DNA of 37,405 nucleotides from assembly GCA_904395905.1 (NCBI GenBank), contig CAJFNZ010000013.1, forward strand, positions 1 to 37,405, written 5' to 3'. The DNA is from an uncultured Oscillospiraceae bacterium (lineage in GTDB: Bacteria > Bacillota > Clostridia > Oscillospirales > Oscillospiraceae). Shown here one piece after another: positions 1 through 8,275 of the stretch (position 1 is the stretch's first letter; the number at the start of each line of letters is the position of its first letter). The notes beneath the pieces were generated by a model, which saw only the letters and a program-made list of their open reading frames with translations, had not been told where the DNA came from and searched no databases. Position numbers and translations under genes: made by a program.

Positions 1-1
1 G

Positions 2-697
2 GTCTGCGTCACGGCCAAGGGCAAGCCCATCAAGGCCAAGACCCTGGGCCAGCAGAAGTACCTGAAGGCCATCGGGAAGAACACCATTACCATCGGCGTG
101 GGCCCGGCGGGCACCGGCAAGACGTATCTGGCCGTGGCCATGGCCGTGGCGGCCTTCCGGGCCAAGGCGGTCAACCGCATCATCCTGACCCGGCCGGCGG
201 TGGAGGCCGGGGAGCGGCTGGGGTTCCTGCCCGGCGACCTCCAGAACAAGGTGGATCCGTACCTGCGGCCCCTGTACGACGCCCTCTTTGACATGCTCGG
301 CCCGGAGACGTACGGCAAGTACCTGGAGCGGGGCAACATCGAGGTGGCCCCCCTGGCCTATATGCGCGGCCGGACCCTCGACGACAGCTTCATCATCCTC
401 GACGAGGCCCAGAACACCACCCGGGAGCAGATGTAGATGTTCCTGACCCGGCTGGGCTTCGGGTCGAAGATTGTCATCACCGGCGACGTGACCCAGATTG
501 ACCTGCCGTCGGACAAGGTCAGCGGCCTGAAGGACGCCGTCAAGGTGCTCGAGGGGGTGCCGGACATCGCCATCTGCCGGCTGACGGCCAGCGACGTGGT
601 CCGCCACGCCCTGGTGCAGCAGATTGTCGCCGCCTACGACCGATTTGAGCAGAAGAAACCGCCGGTCTCCGGCCGGACGTTCCACAGAAAGAAGTAG
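2..697 (+). pseudogene. phoH: PhoH-family ATPase, 5' partial, with in-frame amber stop
   Basis: PhoH-like P-loop ATPase, a family linked to RNA metabolism and usually located just upstream of ybeY. The reading frame is already open at base 2, so the start lies outside the window. Seen: Walker A GPAGTGKT (from about base 104), Walker [10 protein letters not shown] (about 391-417), then the sensor segment [14 protein letters not shown] after base 467. At 434-436 the frame has TAG where the family has a Lys codon (family pattern EQMKMFLTRLG, here EQM-stop-MFLTRLG), consistent with a single AAG to TAG change. The next codon is ATG (437), so the C-terminal piece could in principle be re-initiated. 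Both Walker motifs are in the upstream fragment. The gene ends 5 nt before ybeY. Identity of the family is sure; whether the stop is biological or a sequence error is open. Confidence 0.88.
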
Positions 698-702
698 AGG
701 CT

Positions 703-1224
703 ATGAAGCATCGGATTACCATTCTCTTTGAGGGCGGCGCCGTCCGCAAGGCCCTGCTGGGCGCCCATCTGCGCAAGTGCATCACCGCGGCCCTGGACGC
801 CGAGGGGGTCCACGTCCCCTGCGAAATCAACGTCCTGGTGACCGACGACCAGACCATCCGGGCCATCAACCGCCAGACCCGCCAGGTGGACAAGGCCACC
901 GACGTGCTGTCGTTCCCCATGTTCCAGTACGCCCCCGGGGCCTTCCCGGCCGACGCGGCCAAGGACGAGGACCCGGAGACGGGGCTGCTGCCCCTGGGGG
1001 ACATGGTCATCTCTCTGGAGCGGGCGGCGGCCCAGGCCAAGGAGTATGGCCACAGCCTCCGTCGGGAGACGGGATACCTGGCCATCCACTCGGTGCTGCA
1101 CCTGCTGGGCTACGACCACGTGGACGAGGGACCGATGAAGCGCCAGATGCGGGCCCGGGAGGAGCGGATCCTGGCGGATCTGCTGCTGCCCCGCCAGCCC
1201 GAGGAGAAGGGGAGAACGTCATGA
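703..1224 (+). CDS. ybeY: Endoribonuclease YbeY (rRNA maturation)
   Basis: Zinc-dependent endoribonuclease that acts in 16S rRNA 3'-end maturation and 70S ribosome quality control in the cytoplasm. The 173-residue product has the family signature HSVLHLLGYDH (residues 129-139), whose three histidines (129, 133, 139) are the zinc ligands, and the upstream segment DVLSFPMF typical of the fold. Length is normal for the family. The ATG start is preceded by AGAGG. It lies 5 nt after phoH, and its TGA overlaps the era start (ATGA), so phoH-ybeY-era looks like one transcription unit with translational coupling into era, the usual arrangement in Bacillota. Confidence 0.96.
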   Translation: MKHRITILFEGGAVRKALLGAHLRKCITAALDAEGVHVPCEINVLVTDDQTIRAINRQTRQVDKATDVLSFPMFQYAPGAFPADAAKDEDPETGLLPLGDMVISLERAAAQAKEYGHSLRRETGYLAIHSVLHLLGYDHVDEGPMKRQMRAREERILADLLLPRQPEEKGRTS

Positions 1225-2111
1225 TTACAAACTCTGCGATGGTGACCATCGCCGGCCGGCCCAACGTGGGCAAGTCCACGCTCATCAACCGGCTGGTGGG
1301 GGAGAAGGTGGCCATCGTCTCCAACAAGCCCCAGACCACCCGGAACCGCATCTGCGGGATTCTGAACCGGGGGGAGACCCAGCTGGTGTTCCTGGATACG
1401 CCCGGCTACCACCGGCCCCGGACGCGGCTGGGGGACTACATGGTGGATGTGGTCCGCCAGTCGGTCAGCGACGTGGACGCGGTGCTGCTGCTGGTGGAGC
1501 CCATCGCCAACATCGGCCCCCAGGAGGAGGCCCTGCTGGAGCAGCTGAAGGGCGGCGCGCCGGTCATCCTCGTGCTGAACAAGATTGACACCGTGGAGAA
1601 GACCGGGCTGCTGGCGGTGATGGACCTCTACCGCCGGGCCTTTGACTTCGCGGCGGTGGTGCCCATCTCGGCGAAGACCGGCGACGGTGTGGAGGCGCTG
1701 CTGGAGGAGACGGCGCGCTTCGCCCAGCCGGGGCCCCAGCTGTTCCCCGACGACATGGTGACCGACCAGCCCGAGCGGCAGATTGTGGCGGAAATCCTCC
1801 GGGAGAAGCTGCTGTGGTGCCTGGAGAAGGAGATTCCCCACGGCACGGCGGTGGAAATCACCCGCTGGAAGGAGCGGGAGGACGGCGTGGTGGAAATCGG
1901 CGCCACCATCTACTGCGAGAAGGCCAGCCACAAGGGCATCATCATCGGCAAACAGGGGGCCATGCTGAAGAAAATCAGCACCATGGCCCGGGCGGACTGC
2001 GAGCGGTTCCTGGGGACGAAGGTCTTCCTGGAGACTTGGGTCAAGGTGAAGGAAAACTGGCGGGACAACGTGAATTGGATCCACAACTTGGGCTTTGACT
2101 ATGACGATTAA
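1221..2111 (+). CDS. era: GTPase Era
   Basis: Essential Ras-like GTPase that binds the 3' end of 16S rRNA during 30S assembly. The 296-residue product has G1 GRPNVGKS near the N terminus, switch region KPQTTRN, G3 DTPGYH, G4 NKID, G5 SAKTG and a C-terminal type-2 KH RNA-binding domain with the IIGKQGAMLKKI segment. The frame is open much further upstream, but the ATG at 1221 is chosen because it gives the canonical Era N terminus and forms an ATGA overlap with ybeY. A factor-independent terminator follows 70 nt downstream, so era is the last gene of this unit; recO, a frequent neighbour, is absent. Confidence 0.97.
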   Translation: MITNSAMVTIAGRPNVGKSTLINRLVGEKVAIVSNKPQTTRNRICGILNRGETQLVFLDTPGYHRPRTRLGDYMVDVVRQSVSDVDAVLLLVEPIANIGPQEEALLEQLKGGAPVILVLNKIDTVEKTGLLAVMDLYRRAFDFAAVVPISAKTGDGVEALLEETARFAQPGPQLFPDDMVTDQPERQIVAEILREKLLWCLEKEIPHGTAVEITRWKEREDGVVEIGATIYCEKASHKGIIIGKQGAMLKKISTMARADCERFLGTKVFLETWVKVKENWRDNVNWIHNLGFDYDD

Positions 2112-2179
2112 GTGAAAAACGCGCCGACTGTCGCACCAATTCTGGCACGGCAGACACGCGCCGTCACATAGTATTTTTA

Positions 2180-2212
2180 AGGGTCCTGGAGCAATCCGGG
2201 GCCCTCTTTTTA
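2180..2212 (+). terminator. Factor-independent terminator after era
   Basis: AGGGTCC at 2180-2186 pairs with GGGCCCT at 2199-2205 (one G-U pair), followed at once by CTTTTTA. It closes the phoH-ybeY-era unit. Confidence 0.8.
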
Positions 2213-2566
2213 TGCGCTCTAAGGTGTACGCCTCAATCCCGTTCCGGCCCGCCGGAGCGTCAGCCGAGGCGGAAATCCCTGTCCCGAGATTTTACTTCAG
2301 CGTTGCTTCAAATCCTTGTGCGCCAAGCGGTATCGGCTCATCAGTCACGCTCCGGTATCCGGGGTGAGGGTGATGGGGTGGTGTGGAGGGGAAGAGGGAG
2401 AGGGGGTTACGGAAGGTGGAGCAGCAGGGAGCGCAGCGGTGCGCTCCGGTATAGATTTTGTAGCTTTTGAGGAGCGTGTTACGGTATGGTACTGCGGTCA
2501 GGATTGGTGCGACAGTCGGTACGATTTGCAAGTGACCGGCACATTGACGTGTAGGGAGGACAAGCC
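2213..2566. other. Intergenic region with no supported gene
   Basis: No convincing coding frame on either strand; the short open frames lack family resemblance and good ribosome binding sites. A purine-rich tract lies around 2375-2430. I could not identify a confident promoter for the downstream lipoprotein; TATAGA near 2450 has no matching -35. The last bases carry the ribosome binding site AGGGAGG (about 2551-2557) of the next gene. Confidence 0.5.
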
Positions 2567-3769
2567 ATGAACATGAAGAGGCGCTGGGCGGGATGGGCGC
2601 TGGTTCTGGCCGCGGTGCTGACGGCCTGCGGCCATGCTGCGGCTCCGGACGGCCCGGCGGAGGCCCCCGCAGCCGCCGGGCAGGCGGCGTCCCGGCTGCC
2701 GGAGGCGGAACTGCCGTTGGAGGACGCGCCGGCGGCTCCGGCGGAGGACACGCCGGCGGTGACCGATGCGGCGCTCCTGGACCTGGTGGTTCCCCTGGAA
2801 ATCGCTCTGGCGCACCACGGCGGCTTTGCCTTTGCGCAAGCGGCGGAGCTGTCCGACGCCCAGCTGTTCCTGGCTGCTGTGACCCTGGCGGCACCGGAGC
2901 AGCGGGAGGCGGCCTGGGACGCGACGGGCCGGCAGTACCGCTTTTCCCGGGAGGCAGTGTCCGAGATTTTGGAGCTCCACTTCCGGAACGTCGCCTACAC
3001 GCCGCCCCGGGCCAACCCCATGGTCACCGACGCGGCCGACGGGACCACAACCGTCAGCCAATTTTCCCTGCCCCAGGGGAACCGGTATCCCCAGGTGCTG
3101 GAGCGGGAGCATTTAGGGGGTTCCCGGATGCGGTTTGCCGTCGGATACTACGACGGCCCGGACTGCGCCGGCGCCCCCTATCTGGTGAAGGACTACACCG
3201 TGGAGCTGCGGGAAGACGGGTGCGTCTACGAGGCGGCCGCGGTCCGGGAGGAGCGGCTTTGGCCCGACGACGGCGGAACCGGGCAATCCCCGGAGGAGAT
3301 GCCGGACGACGAGGCGCTGATTTCCCGGATTTTGAACATGGAGGTGGCCCGGCCGGCCAACGGCTTCACGTTCCACAACCCCTGTGAGCTGACGGGGCAG
3401 GACCTGTATGCCCTGTTCCTGGTGACGGCGGACGACAATCTGCTGGAGCGCTGCCGGCGGGACGACGGCCGCTATGCCTTTCCCCGGGAGACCATCGAGA
3501 CGCAGCTGTCCCGGTATTTCCGGGAAGCGGCGGTGGACCTCTCCCGGGTGTACGGTTACGACGCGGCCCTCGACGCGGTGGTGACGGACAATCCCTCCGG
3601 CTTTGGCGGGGGGCCGGCAGAGGTCCGCGTGACGGAGAAGACGGTGCAGGGCCGCTTTATCACGGTCACGCTGGCCATGTACGACGGGACTTCGGATGCG
3701 CCCTACCGGGTGAAGACGTACGGCCTGGAGGCCGATGGCGAGAACCTCTGGTTTTGGTTTGCCCAGTGA
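2567..3769 (+). CDS. Lipoprotein with two tandem copies of an unrecognised domain
   Basis: No known family recognised. The 400-residue product begins with a lipoprotein signal peptide: basic MNMKRR, a hydrophobic stretch, then LTAC with the lipidated Cys at 21. An Ala/Pro/Glu-rich low-complexity linker follows (about 22-66). The rest is two related halves, about 69-224 and 249-398. Each has a helix-rich segment, an F-x-F element (GGFAFAQ / NGFTFHN), D-G-R or G-R-Q-Y-x-F-x-R-E (residues 121-129 and 301-308), a VTD(N/A) segment and a closing Y-D-G...APY-x-V-K element (195-208 and 372-384). This implies an internal duplication. Likely surface-anchored; the function is unknown. A strong hairpin shared with the convergent flagellar operon ends it. 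Confidence 0.85.
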   Translation: MNMKRRWAGWALVLAAVLTACGHAAAPDGPAEAPAAAGQAASRLPEAELPLEDAPAAPAEDTPAVTDAALLDLVVPLEIALAHHGGFAFAQAAELSDAQLFLAAVTLAAPEQREAAWDATGRQYRFSREAVSEILELHFRNVAYTPPRANPMVTDAADGTTTVSQFSLPQGNRYPQVLEREHLGGSRMRFAVGYYDGPDCAGAPYLVKDYTVELREDGCVYEAAAVREERLWPDDGGTGQSPEEMPDDEALISRILNMEVARPANGFTFHNPCELTGQDLYALFLVTADDNLLERCRRDDGRYAFPRETIETQLSRYFREAAVDLSRVYGYDAALDAVVTDNPSGFGGGPAEVRVTEKTVQGRFITVTLAMYDGTSDAPYRVKTYGLEADGENLWFWFAQ

Positions 3770-3782
3770 AGGCCGAAAAAAT

Positions 3783-3820
3783 GTGGGGCCGCAGCAGAAG
3801 CCATTCTGCTGCGGCCCCAC
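3783..3820. terminator. Bidirectional terminator between lipoprotein and flagellar operon
   Basis: Perfect 17-bp inverted repeat (3783-3799 and 3804-3820) with a 4-nt loop. On the minus strand it is followed by ATTTTTTC, a good U-tract, so it chiefly ends the flagellar operon; on the plus strand the following bases are less U-rich. Confidence 0.88.
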
Positions 3821-3838
3821 TGTTCTGCATGGGGCAAA

Positions 3839-4018
3839 TCACGCGTAGACGTCGAACGTATACGGGGACGGAGCGGGCTGCTGGGGAAGCATCTCCAGCA
3901 GGTTCTGGGCAATCTGCTCCGTGGTGTCCATGGACTTCTTCGCCATGGCGATGGCGTAGTTCTGCATCAGCTCAGCGGAGCTCAGGGACACCGAGCCGGC
4001 GGCAATGCTGTCCATCAT
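3839..4018 (-). CDS. YjfB-like putative motility protein
   Basis: A 59-residue peptide beginning MMDSIAAGSVSLSSAELMQNY and rich in small residues and helix formers. It resembles the short YjfB-type putative motility proteins found beside flagellar genes in Bacillota; the molecular role is not known. A TTG lies 6 nt further upstream in frame, but the AGGAGG at 4027-4032 sits 8 nt before the ATG at 4018 and only 2 nt before the TTG, so the ATG is the start. It is the last gene of the flagellar operon, 50 nt after csrA, in the place where Bacillus has the flagellin gene hag. Family assignment is moderate because the protein is short. Confidence 0.75.
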   Translation of the reverse strand: MMDSIAAGSVSLSSAELMQNYAIAMAKKSMDTTEQIAQNLLEMLPQQPAPSPYTFDVYA

Positions 4019-4068
4019 AGGCAATTCCTCCTTTCACGTGGCTTCCGAGAATGGGGCCGCTCGGAACG

Positions 4069-4299
4069 TCATCCGAGCAGGGTTTCCAGGTCCTCCAGCA
4101 GCTGGGGCGTCTCCTGGGCGTCGGCGGCCTCCTGGTTGGCCTTGGCGGCCTGCTGCAGCTCGCTCCGGAGTATCAGCACGTCCTTGGGGGCGTTGATGCC
4201 CAGGCTCACGGTGCCGCTGGCGTCCACCGAGAGAATCGTCACCTGAATCTCATCGCCGATGACCAGGGATTCGCCCTCTTTCCGGCGCAGTATCAGCAT
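4069..4299 (-). CDS. csrA: Carbon storage regulator CsrA
   Basis: RNA-binding post-transcriptional regulator. In Bacillus it represses translation of flagellin mRNA and is relieved by FliW. The 76-residue product opens [11 protein letters not shown] and continues [11 protein letters not shown] and [18 protein letters not shown], covering the full beta-strand core and the RNA-contacting segment; the C-terminal tail (about 55-76) is acidic and longer than in enteric CsrA, as common in Gram-positives. A longer open frame exists upstream, but the ATG at 4299 yields the canonical N terminus and overlaps the fliW stop by 7 nt, as expected for a translationally coupled fliW-csrA pair. A G-rich site (AAGGGGG) precedes it inside fliW. 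Confidence 0.96.
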   Translation of the reverse strand: MLILRRKEGESLVIGDEIQVTILSVDASGTVSLGINAPKDVLILRSELQQAAKANQEAADAQETPQLLEDLETLLG

Positions 4300-4748
4300 G
4301 AGTCCCCGTCCCCCTTGTGCTGGAATTCCGCCAGCCGGTGGCGCATATGGTAGCCGCCGGATTCCAGGATGACCTGCATGGCCCGGCGCTGCTCCGGGTT
4401 GATGACGATGGGGCAGCGGAGGTTGACGGTGCTGTCGGCCACCGGCTCCCGGACCACGCAGAAGACGTAGTAGCAGAGGTCCTCGCTCCGGGAGACGCCG
4501 AGCAGGGCCAGCTCCTCCGGGGCCAGGACCGGGGCGTAGTCGGGCTTCAGGGCAAAGGGGTCCATGGCGACGAAGGCCAGGGAGGGGGTCTGAACGCTCT
4601 GGAAGCACAGCAGTGTCCCGTTGCTGCCGTGGAAGGGGAGCGGCACGAAGGCCCGCTCCTCGTCGAAGCCGAACAGGCCGTTGGGGAACGTGAGGAGTTC
4701 CTCCTCGGGACAGTCAATGACGCCGAAATACTTGGTCGAAAGCTGCAA
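4293..4748 (-). CDS. fliW: Flagellar assembly factor FliW
   Basis: Protein antagonist of CsrA that also binds flagellin, coupling flagellin synthesis to secretion. The 151-residue product has the family features: an N-terminal strand with [22 protein letters not shown], then FVPLPF, FVAMDPF and the C-terminal [17 protein letters not shown]. The start is TTG at 4748: no ATG fits, and GGGAGG lies 8 nt upstream on the coding strand. It begins 14 nt after the DUF6470 gene and overlaps csrA by 7 nt, so levels of the two antagonists are probably set together. Confidence 0.95.
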   Translation of the reverse strand: MQLSTKYFGVIDCPEEELLTFPNGLFGFDEERAFVPLPFHGSNGTLLCFQSVQTPSLAFVAMDPFALKPDYAPVLAPEELALLGVSRSEDLCYYVFCVVREPVADSTVNLRCPIVINPEQRRAMQVILESGGYHMRHRLAEFQHKGDGDSC

Positions 4749-4762
4749 GGAACGTTCCTCCC

Positions 4763-5368
4763 TCAGGCCTGGACGTCCACCGGCTCATAGTCGGGATCCG
4801 CCGAGGGCGGCACATACAGGGGGCCGCCCACGTACTTAATCACCACGTCGGGCCGCTGGGTCATGGTGAACTCGATGTCGCCGGGCACGAAGGTGAAGCT
4901 CATCTGCTCCATGCGCCAGTCGAAATTCAGCTTATCCAGCTCGTAGCGGATACTCAGCTCGCCGCCCTGCCAGGAGAGGTCCGGTCCCGTGGTGGGCAGG
5001 AACTCAATGTTGAGGTTGTTGGGCTGGCCCATGGTCTGCTGGCGGGCCAGCTGGGGAATCACATCCTGGTCAATCTGGGCCTCCATCATCATGCGCCCCT
5101 GCTGGGCCAGGACGGCGGTGGCCCGGTAGGCCCCCTGGACGCCCCGCTGCGCCTGCTGCTGAATCACCTGCGGCGTGGTGGGCGTCACGGAACTCCTGGA
5201 CTCAAAGGTGTCGATGTTGACCCGGATGGGCTGGCTCTGGATGCGAAGGCCGCCTTTGTCCCGGCTGACCTGCATCTGCGCGGTGCCGCGGTGGTACTCC
5301 AGACGGGCGTTCGTCACCTTCATCTCCAGCTCAATGGGTATGGTAGTGATTTCAATCAACGGATCCAT
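4763..5368 (-). CDS. DUF6470 (YviE-like) flagellar-operon protein
   Basis: A 201-residue protein matching the YviE/DUF6470 type that sits between flgL and fliW in Bacillus and clostridia; its biochemical role is unknown. Seen: N-terminal PLIEITTIPIELEMKVTNARLEY, a central PIRVNIDTFESRSSVTP segment, a helical Gln-rich region (about residues 66-90) and a C-terminal WQGGELSIRYELDKLNFDW beta-rich part. No signal peptide or membrane segment. The ATG has AAGGAG about 11 nt upstream. A 93-nt gap separates it from flgL and 14 nt from fliW, consistent with cotranscription. Assignment rests on context and overall pattern. Confidence 0.85.
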   Translation of the reverse strand: MDPLIEITTIPIELEMKVTNARLEYHRGTAQMQVSRDKGGLRIQSQPIRVNIDTFESRSSVTPTTPQVIQQQAQRGVQGAYRATAVLAQQGRMMMEAQIDQDVIPQLARQQTMGQPNNLNIEFLPTTGPDLSWQGGELSIRYELDKLNFDWRMEQMSFTFVPGDIEFTMTQRPDVVIKYVGGPLYVPPSADPDYEPVDVQA

Positions 5369-5461
5369 ACGTCTTCACACTCCTTTTTCCCTAGCATCCG
5401 TATTGAAACGCCGGACAGGCGGTTCCCGGCTCCTTCCGGGTCCGCCGGCCGGCGGGACAGA

Positions 5462-6583
5462 CTATCGCATATAGTCCATCAGCGACTGGGGGATGACGTT
5501 GGCGCCCACCTGGAGGGCGGCGTTGTAGCACGTCTGGGCCCAGGACAGCTCCATGATGGCGTCCACCTCGTCGATGTCCTCGATGTTGGAGCGCTCCGTG
5601 TCCAGGGCGTCGAAGGTGCTGGTGAGCCGCGACTCGTTGGTGCCCAGGTAATCGGCCTGGGCCGTCAGGGAGACGTTGGCGTCAATCATCCGGTTCTGGG
5701 CGTCGGTGAACTTGCCCACCAGGCGGGAGGCGTCGTCGAAGTTGCCGGCCGCGCCCCAGCCGGTGTCGGTGTCGTAGCCCTCGTAGACGTCGGCCAGGCG
5801 CAGCAGCACCGAGACGACGTTCTGGGGGTCGCCGTCGTCGTCGAGGCCGAAGCCGGTGAAGTCCAGCCCGCTCAGGGCCGAGTTGAAGGCCGAGGAGGGG
5901 ATGACGTCGCCGTTGGCGTCGGTGGTGAAGCCCAGGCCCAGGTCCACGTACAGCGTCTCGTCGGTCATCTCCCCGAGCTTTTCCAGGACCTCGGCGTTGG
6001 TGTAGTTTGCGCCGGTGTCGGGGTTGGTTACGGGATTGCCGTCCAAATCCAGATAGGTGTCGTTATTGTCGGGGACGTCCACCTTCCAGCCCCGGAAGGT
6101 CAGCACCTCGACAGGCGGGTTCTGGCTGTTGTCGGTCTCGATGGCGAAGGGGGGCTCGCCCGTCTCCGCGCCGTTGAAGAGGAAGGCGTCGTCGTACTTG
6201 GCGTTGAGGCTCTGGACGATGGAGTCCGCGCCGGAGCGCAGCACCTGGGCGTAGGAGTCCAGCACCGACCAGCCGGGGCTGTTCAGGCCGGCCAGGGCCG
6301 GCTCCTGGGCCAGTTCCTCCAGGCTCCGCAGGACGCCCTGCTCCACCTGGTAGGCCGTCTCGAACTTGCTCGTGACGGTGGTGTTGTTGGCGTACTGGGT
6401 CCGGGTGGCGTTCAGGGAGCTGTGGATTTTGAACGCCCGGGTGGCGCCGGCCGGGTCGGCCGAGTACGAGTCGAAGTTCCGGTGGGTCATCAGCTTGCTC
6501 ATGGCGCTGTACAGCTGATTGGACGTCTTCAAAAGATTGGACTGGTACGTGTGCAGCGTACCGTTGGTGGTAATGCGCATCAT
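5462..6583 (-). CDS. flgL: Flagellar hook-associated protein FlgL (HAP3)
   Basis: Forms the junction ring between hook and filament, exported through the flagellar type III apparatus. The 373-residue product shows the flagellin-like N-terminal coiled coil (MRITTNGTLHTYQSNL..., with SADPAGATRAFKIHSSLNATRTQYANN) and the C-terminal helix VDAIMELSWAQTCYNAALQVG. The middle (about 130-290) is Asp/Asn-rich and variable, as usual. ATG at 6583 is used; a second ATG follows immediately and could equally serve. GAGGTG lies about 9 nt upstream. It starts 24 nt after flgK in the same operon. Confidence 0.95.
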   Translation of the reverse strand: MMRITTNGTLHTYQSNLLKTSNQLYSAMSKLMTHRNFDSYSADPAGATRAFKIHSSLNATRTQYANNTTVTSKFETAYQVEQGVLRSLEELAQEPALAGLNSPGWSVLDSYAQVLRSGADSIVQSLNAKYDDAFLFNGAETGEPPFAIETDNSQNPPVEVLTFRGWKVDVPDNNDTYLDLDGNPVTNPDTGANYTNAEVLEKLGEMTDETLYVDLGLGFTTDANGDVIPSSAFNSALSGLDFTGFGLDDDGDPQNVVSVLLRLADVYEGYDTDTGWGAAGNFDDASRLVGKFTDAQNRMIDANVSLTAQADYLGTNESRLTSTFDALDTERSNIEDIDEVDAIMELSWAQTCYNAALQVGANVIPQSLMDYMR

Positions 6584-6607
6584 GGTTTCAGCACCTCGCT
6601 ACGGCAG

Positions 6608-8263
6608 TTAGACAATGGTTCCGTTAATCAGGGAGTCCAGGGCCTCCTCCAGCACCGTCATCAGGCGGCAGGCGGCGGTGTAGGCCTTCTGGTACGTCAT
6701 CAGGCTGGTGGCCTCGTCGTTCAGGTCCACGCCCATCACACTGTCGCGGTCCATGTAGACCTCGTTGGCGGTGATGGTGTAGTTGGTCAGCACGGCCGTG
6801 GTGTTCATCTCATCCTCGGCCAGGGTGGACTGAATCCGCAGCAGCATATCCTCGAAGGTGCCGTTGTAGACGGCGCCTTCGGCGTCGTTTTGAATGTCCT
6901 TGGGGTCAAACGCGTGGTCCAAATCAAAGGCCGCCAGGAACCGGGCCAGGTTGGAGGTGTCGCCGCTGGGGTCGTCGGTGCCGGTCAGGGTGGAGGCGAC
7001 CACGGAAACCTTGTCTTCGGCCCAGGACTTGGAAACCGAGATGTTGGCGGCGGTGATGTCCGTCGTGTCGTCGCCGTTGCTGCTGTTGCTGAACAGAGCG
7101 CCCGCGCCCTTGGCCGGGTCCAGCGCGGCGCCGTTCACATCTTCCGTGTTAATCTTGTTCATGGCCTCGGCAAAGGTCCGCGCCAGGGAATCCAGCGCCT
7201 TCTGGTAGTAGGGGATGCCCCGCTTGACGTTGGCCTGGGGATCTCCCTTCGTCGGATCCATATCGGCAATGCTGGCGTACTCGCCCTCCTCGGTCAGCAT
7301 CTCCCGGGTGGACTGGAACGCGCCGTACAAATCGTTGTCCAGCAGCACCATACCAGTTGGATTATCTGGGTCTACATTCGGATCCAAATAGATGCCGGCG
7401 CTGTTGACCAGGGGGTTCAGGGTGACGTCATAGTTGTTGCCATAGTCCACGGAGATGGTGCCGGCGTACTCGCCGTCCACCAGGGTGTGGTAGTGGCCCG
7501 GGACGGTGCCCAGGGAGACGGACAGCTTTTCCACCATCAGTCCCGCGCCCACATCCTCCATGCTGTACTGGACGTCGATTTCCACGTACTGGCTCAGCTC
7601 ATCCAGGAGCAGGTTCCGCTGGTCGCGCAGCTCCAGGGCCTCGTCGCCGCGGATGTCGGCGCTGCGGATGGCCACGTTGAGGTCCCGCAGGTTGGTGAGG
7701 ATGTTGTTGATGGTGTCCACCTGGTCGCTCAGGCGGTCCTCGTATTTGTCCACCTTCTCCTGGAGACTGTTGGCGGCAGCGTTGAACAGGGTGCAGAGCG
7801 AACTGGCCGACGTGCGAATCAGGCCGTTATACGTGTCGATGCCGTTGGTCATGGCCTGGCTGATGAGATCCCGCAAATCGTTCATCTGGTTGAGCAGGAC
7901 GCCGTCGTCCTGCTCGCCGTCGCCCTTGCCGACCTCGTCGAGGATCTGGGCGATGTCCTGCAGGCCGGCCAGCTTGGCGTCGGCCGCGCCCACGTCGGAC
8001 GTGGCGTTGCGGTAGGAGAGGTCCAGCCCCGGGTCCCGCAGCTGGGAGACGCCGGTAGTCAGGACGCCCTGGCCGATGCGGGTCTTGTAGGGGGAATAGG
8101 TCCGGTCGGCTGCGGAGGTGACGAGGCTCACCTGGTCGAGCCGCTGCCGGGTATAGCCGGTGGTGTTGATGTTGGTGATGTTGTTGCCGGTCACGTCCAG
8201 GCCCTTCTGCGCGGCATAGATGCCCAGGCGGACGGTGGTGAAGGAACCGAATGTACTGCTCAT
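6608..8263 (-). CDS. flgK: Flagellar hook-associated protein FlgK (HAP1)
   Basis: First hook-filament junction protein. The 551-residue product has the rod/hook-type N terminus with GLDVTGNNITNINTTGYTRQR (about residues 20-39), a long helical region (about 80-220), a variable surface domain in the middle and the conserved C terminus DSVMGVDLNDEATSLMTYQKAY followed by a helix that ends in LINGTIV. AAGGAG precedes the ATG with 7-nt spacing and overlaps the end of flgN. Order flgM-flgN-flgK-flgL is the classical late-flagellar arrangement, and FlgN is expected to be its export chaperone. Confidence 0.96.
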   Translation of the reverse strand: MSSTFGSFTTVRLGIYAAQKGLDVTGNNITNINTTGYTRQRLDQVSLVTSAADRTYSPYKTRIGQGVLTTGVSQLRDPGLDLSYRNATSDVGAADAKLAGLQDIAQILDEVGKGDGEQDDGVLLNQMNDLRDLISQAMTNGIDTYNGLIRTSASSLCTLFNAAANSLQEKVDKYEDRLSDQVDTINNILTNLRDLNVAIRSADIRGDEALELRDQRNLLLDELSQYVEIDVQYSMEDVGAGLMVEKLSVSLGTVPGHYHTLVDGEYAGTISVDYGNNYDVTLNPLVNSAGIYLDPNVDPDNPTGMVLLDNDLYGAFQSTREMLTEEGEYASIADMDPTKGDPQANVKRGIPYYQKALDSLARTFAEAMNKINTEDVNGAALDPAKGAGALFSNSSNGDDTTDITAANISVSKSWAEDKVSVVASTLTGTDDPSGDTSNLARFLAAFDLDHAFDPKDIQNDAEGAVYNGTFEDMLLRIQSTLAEDEMNTTAVLTNYTITANEVYMDRDSVMGVDLNDEATSLMTYQKAYTAACRLMTVLEEALDSLINGTIV

Positions 8264-8275
8264 GGCCGAGTCTCC

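Noticed and set aside
434-436. TAG as a recoded sense codon (pyrrolysine or amber reassignment)
   Set aside because: TAG is the normal stop of der, plsY and gpsA here, and no suppressor system is visible.
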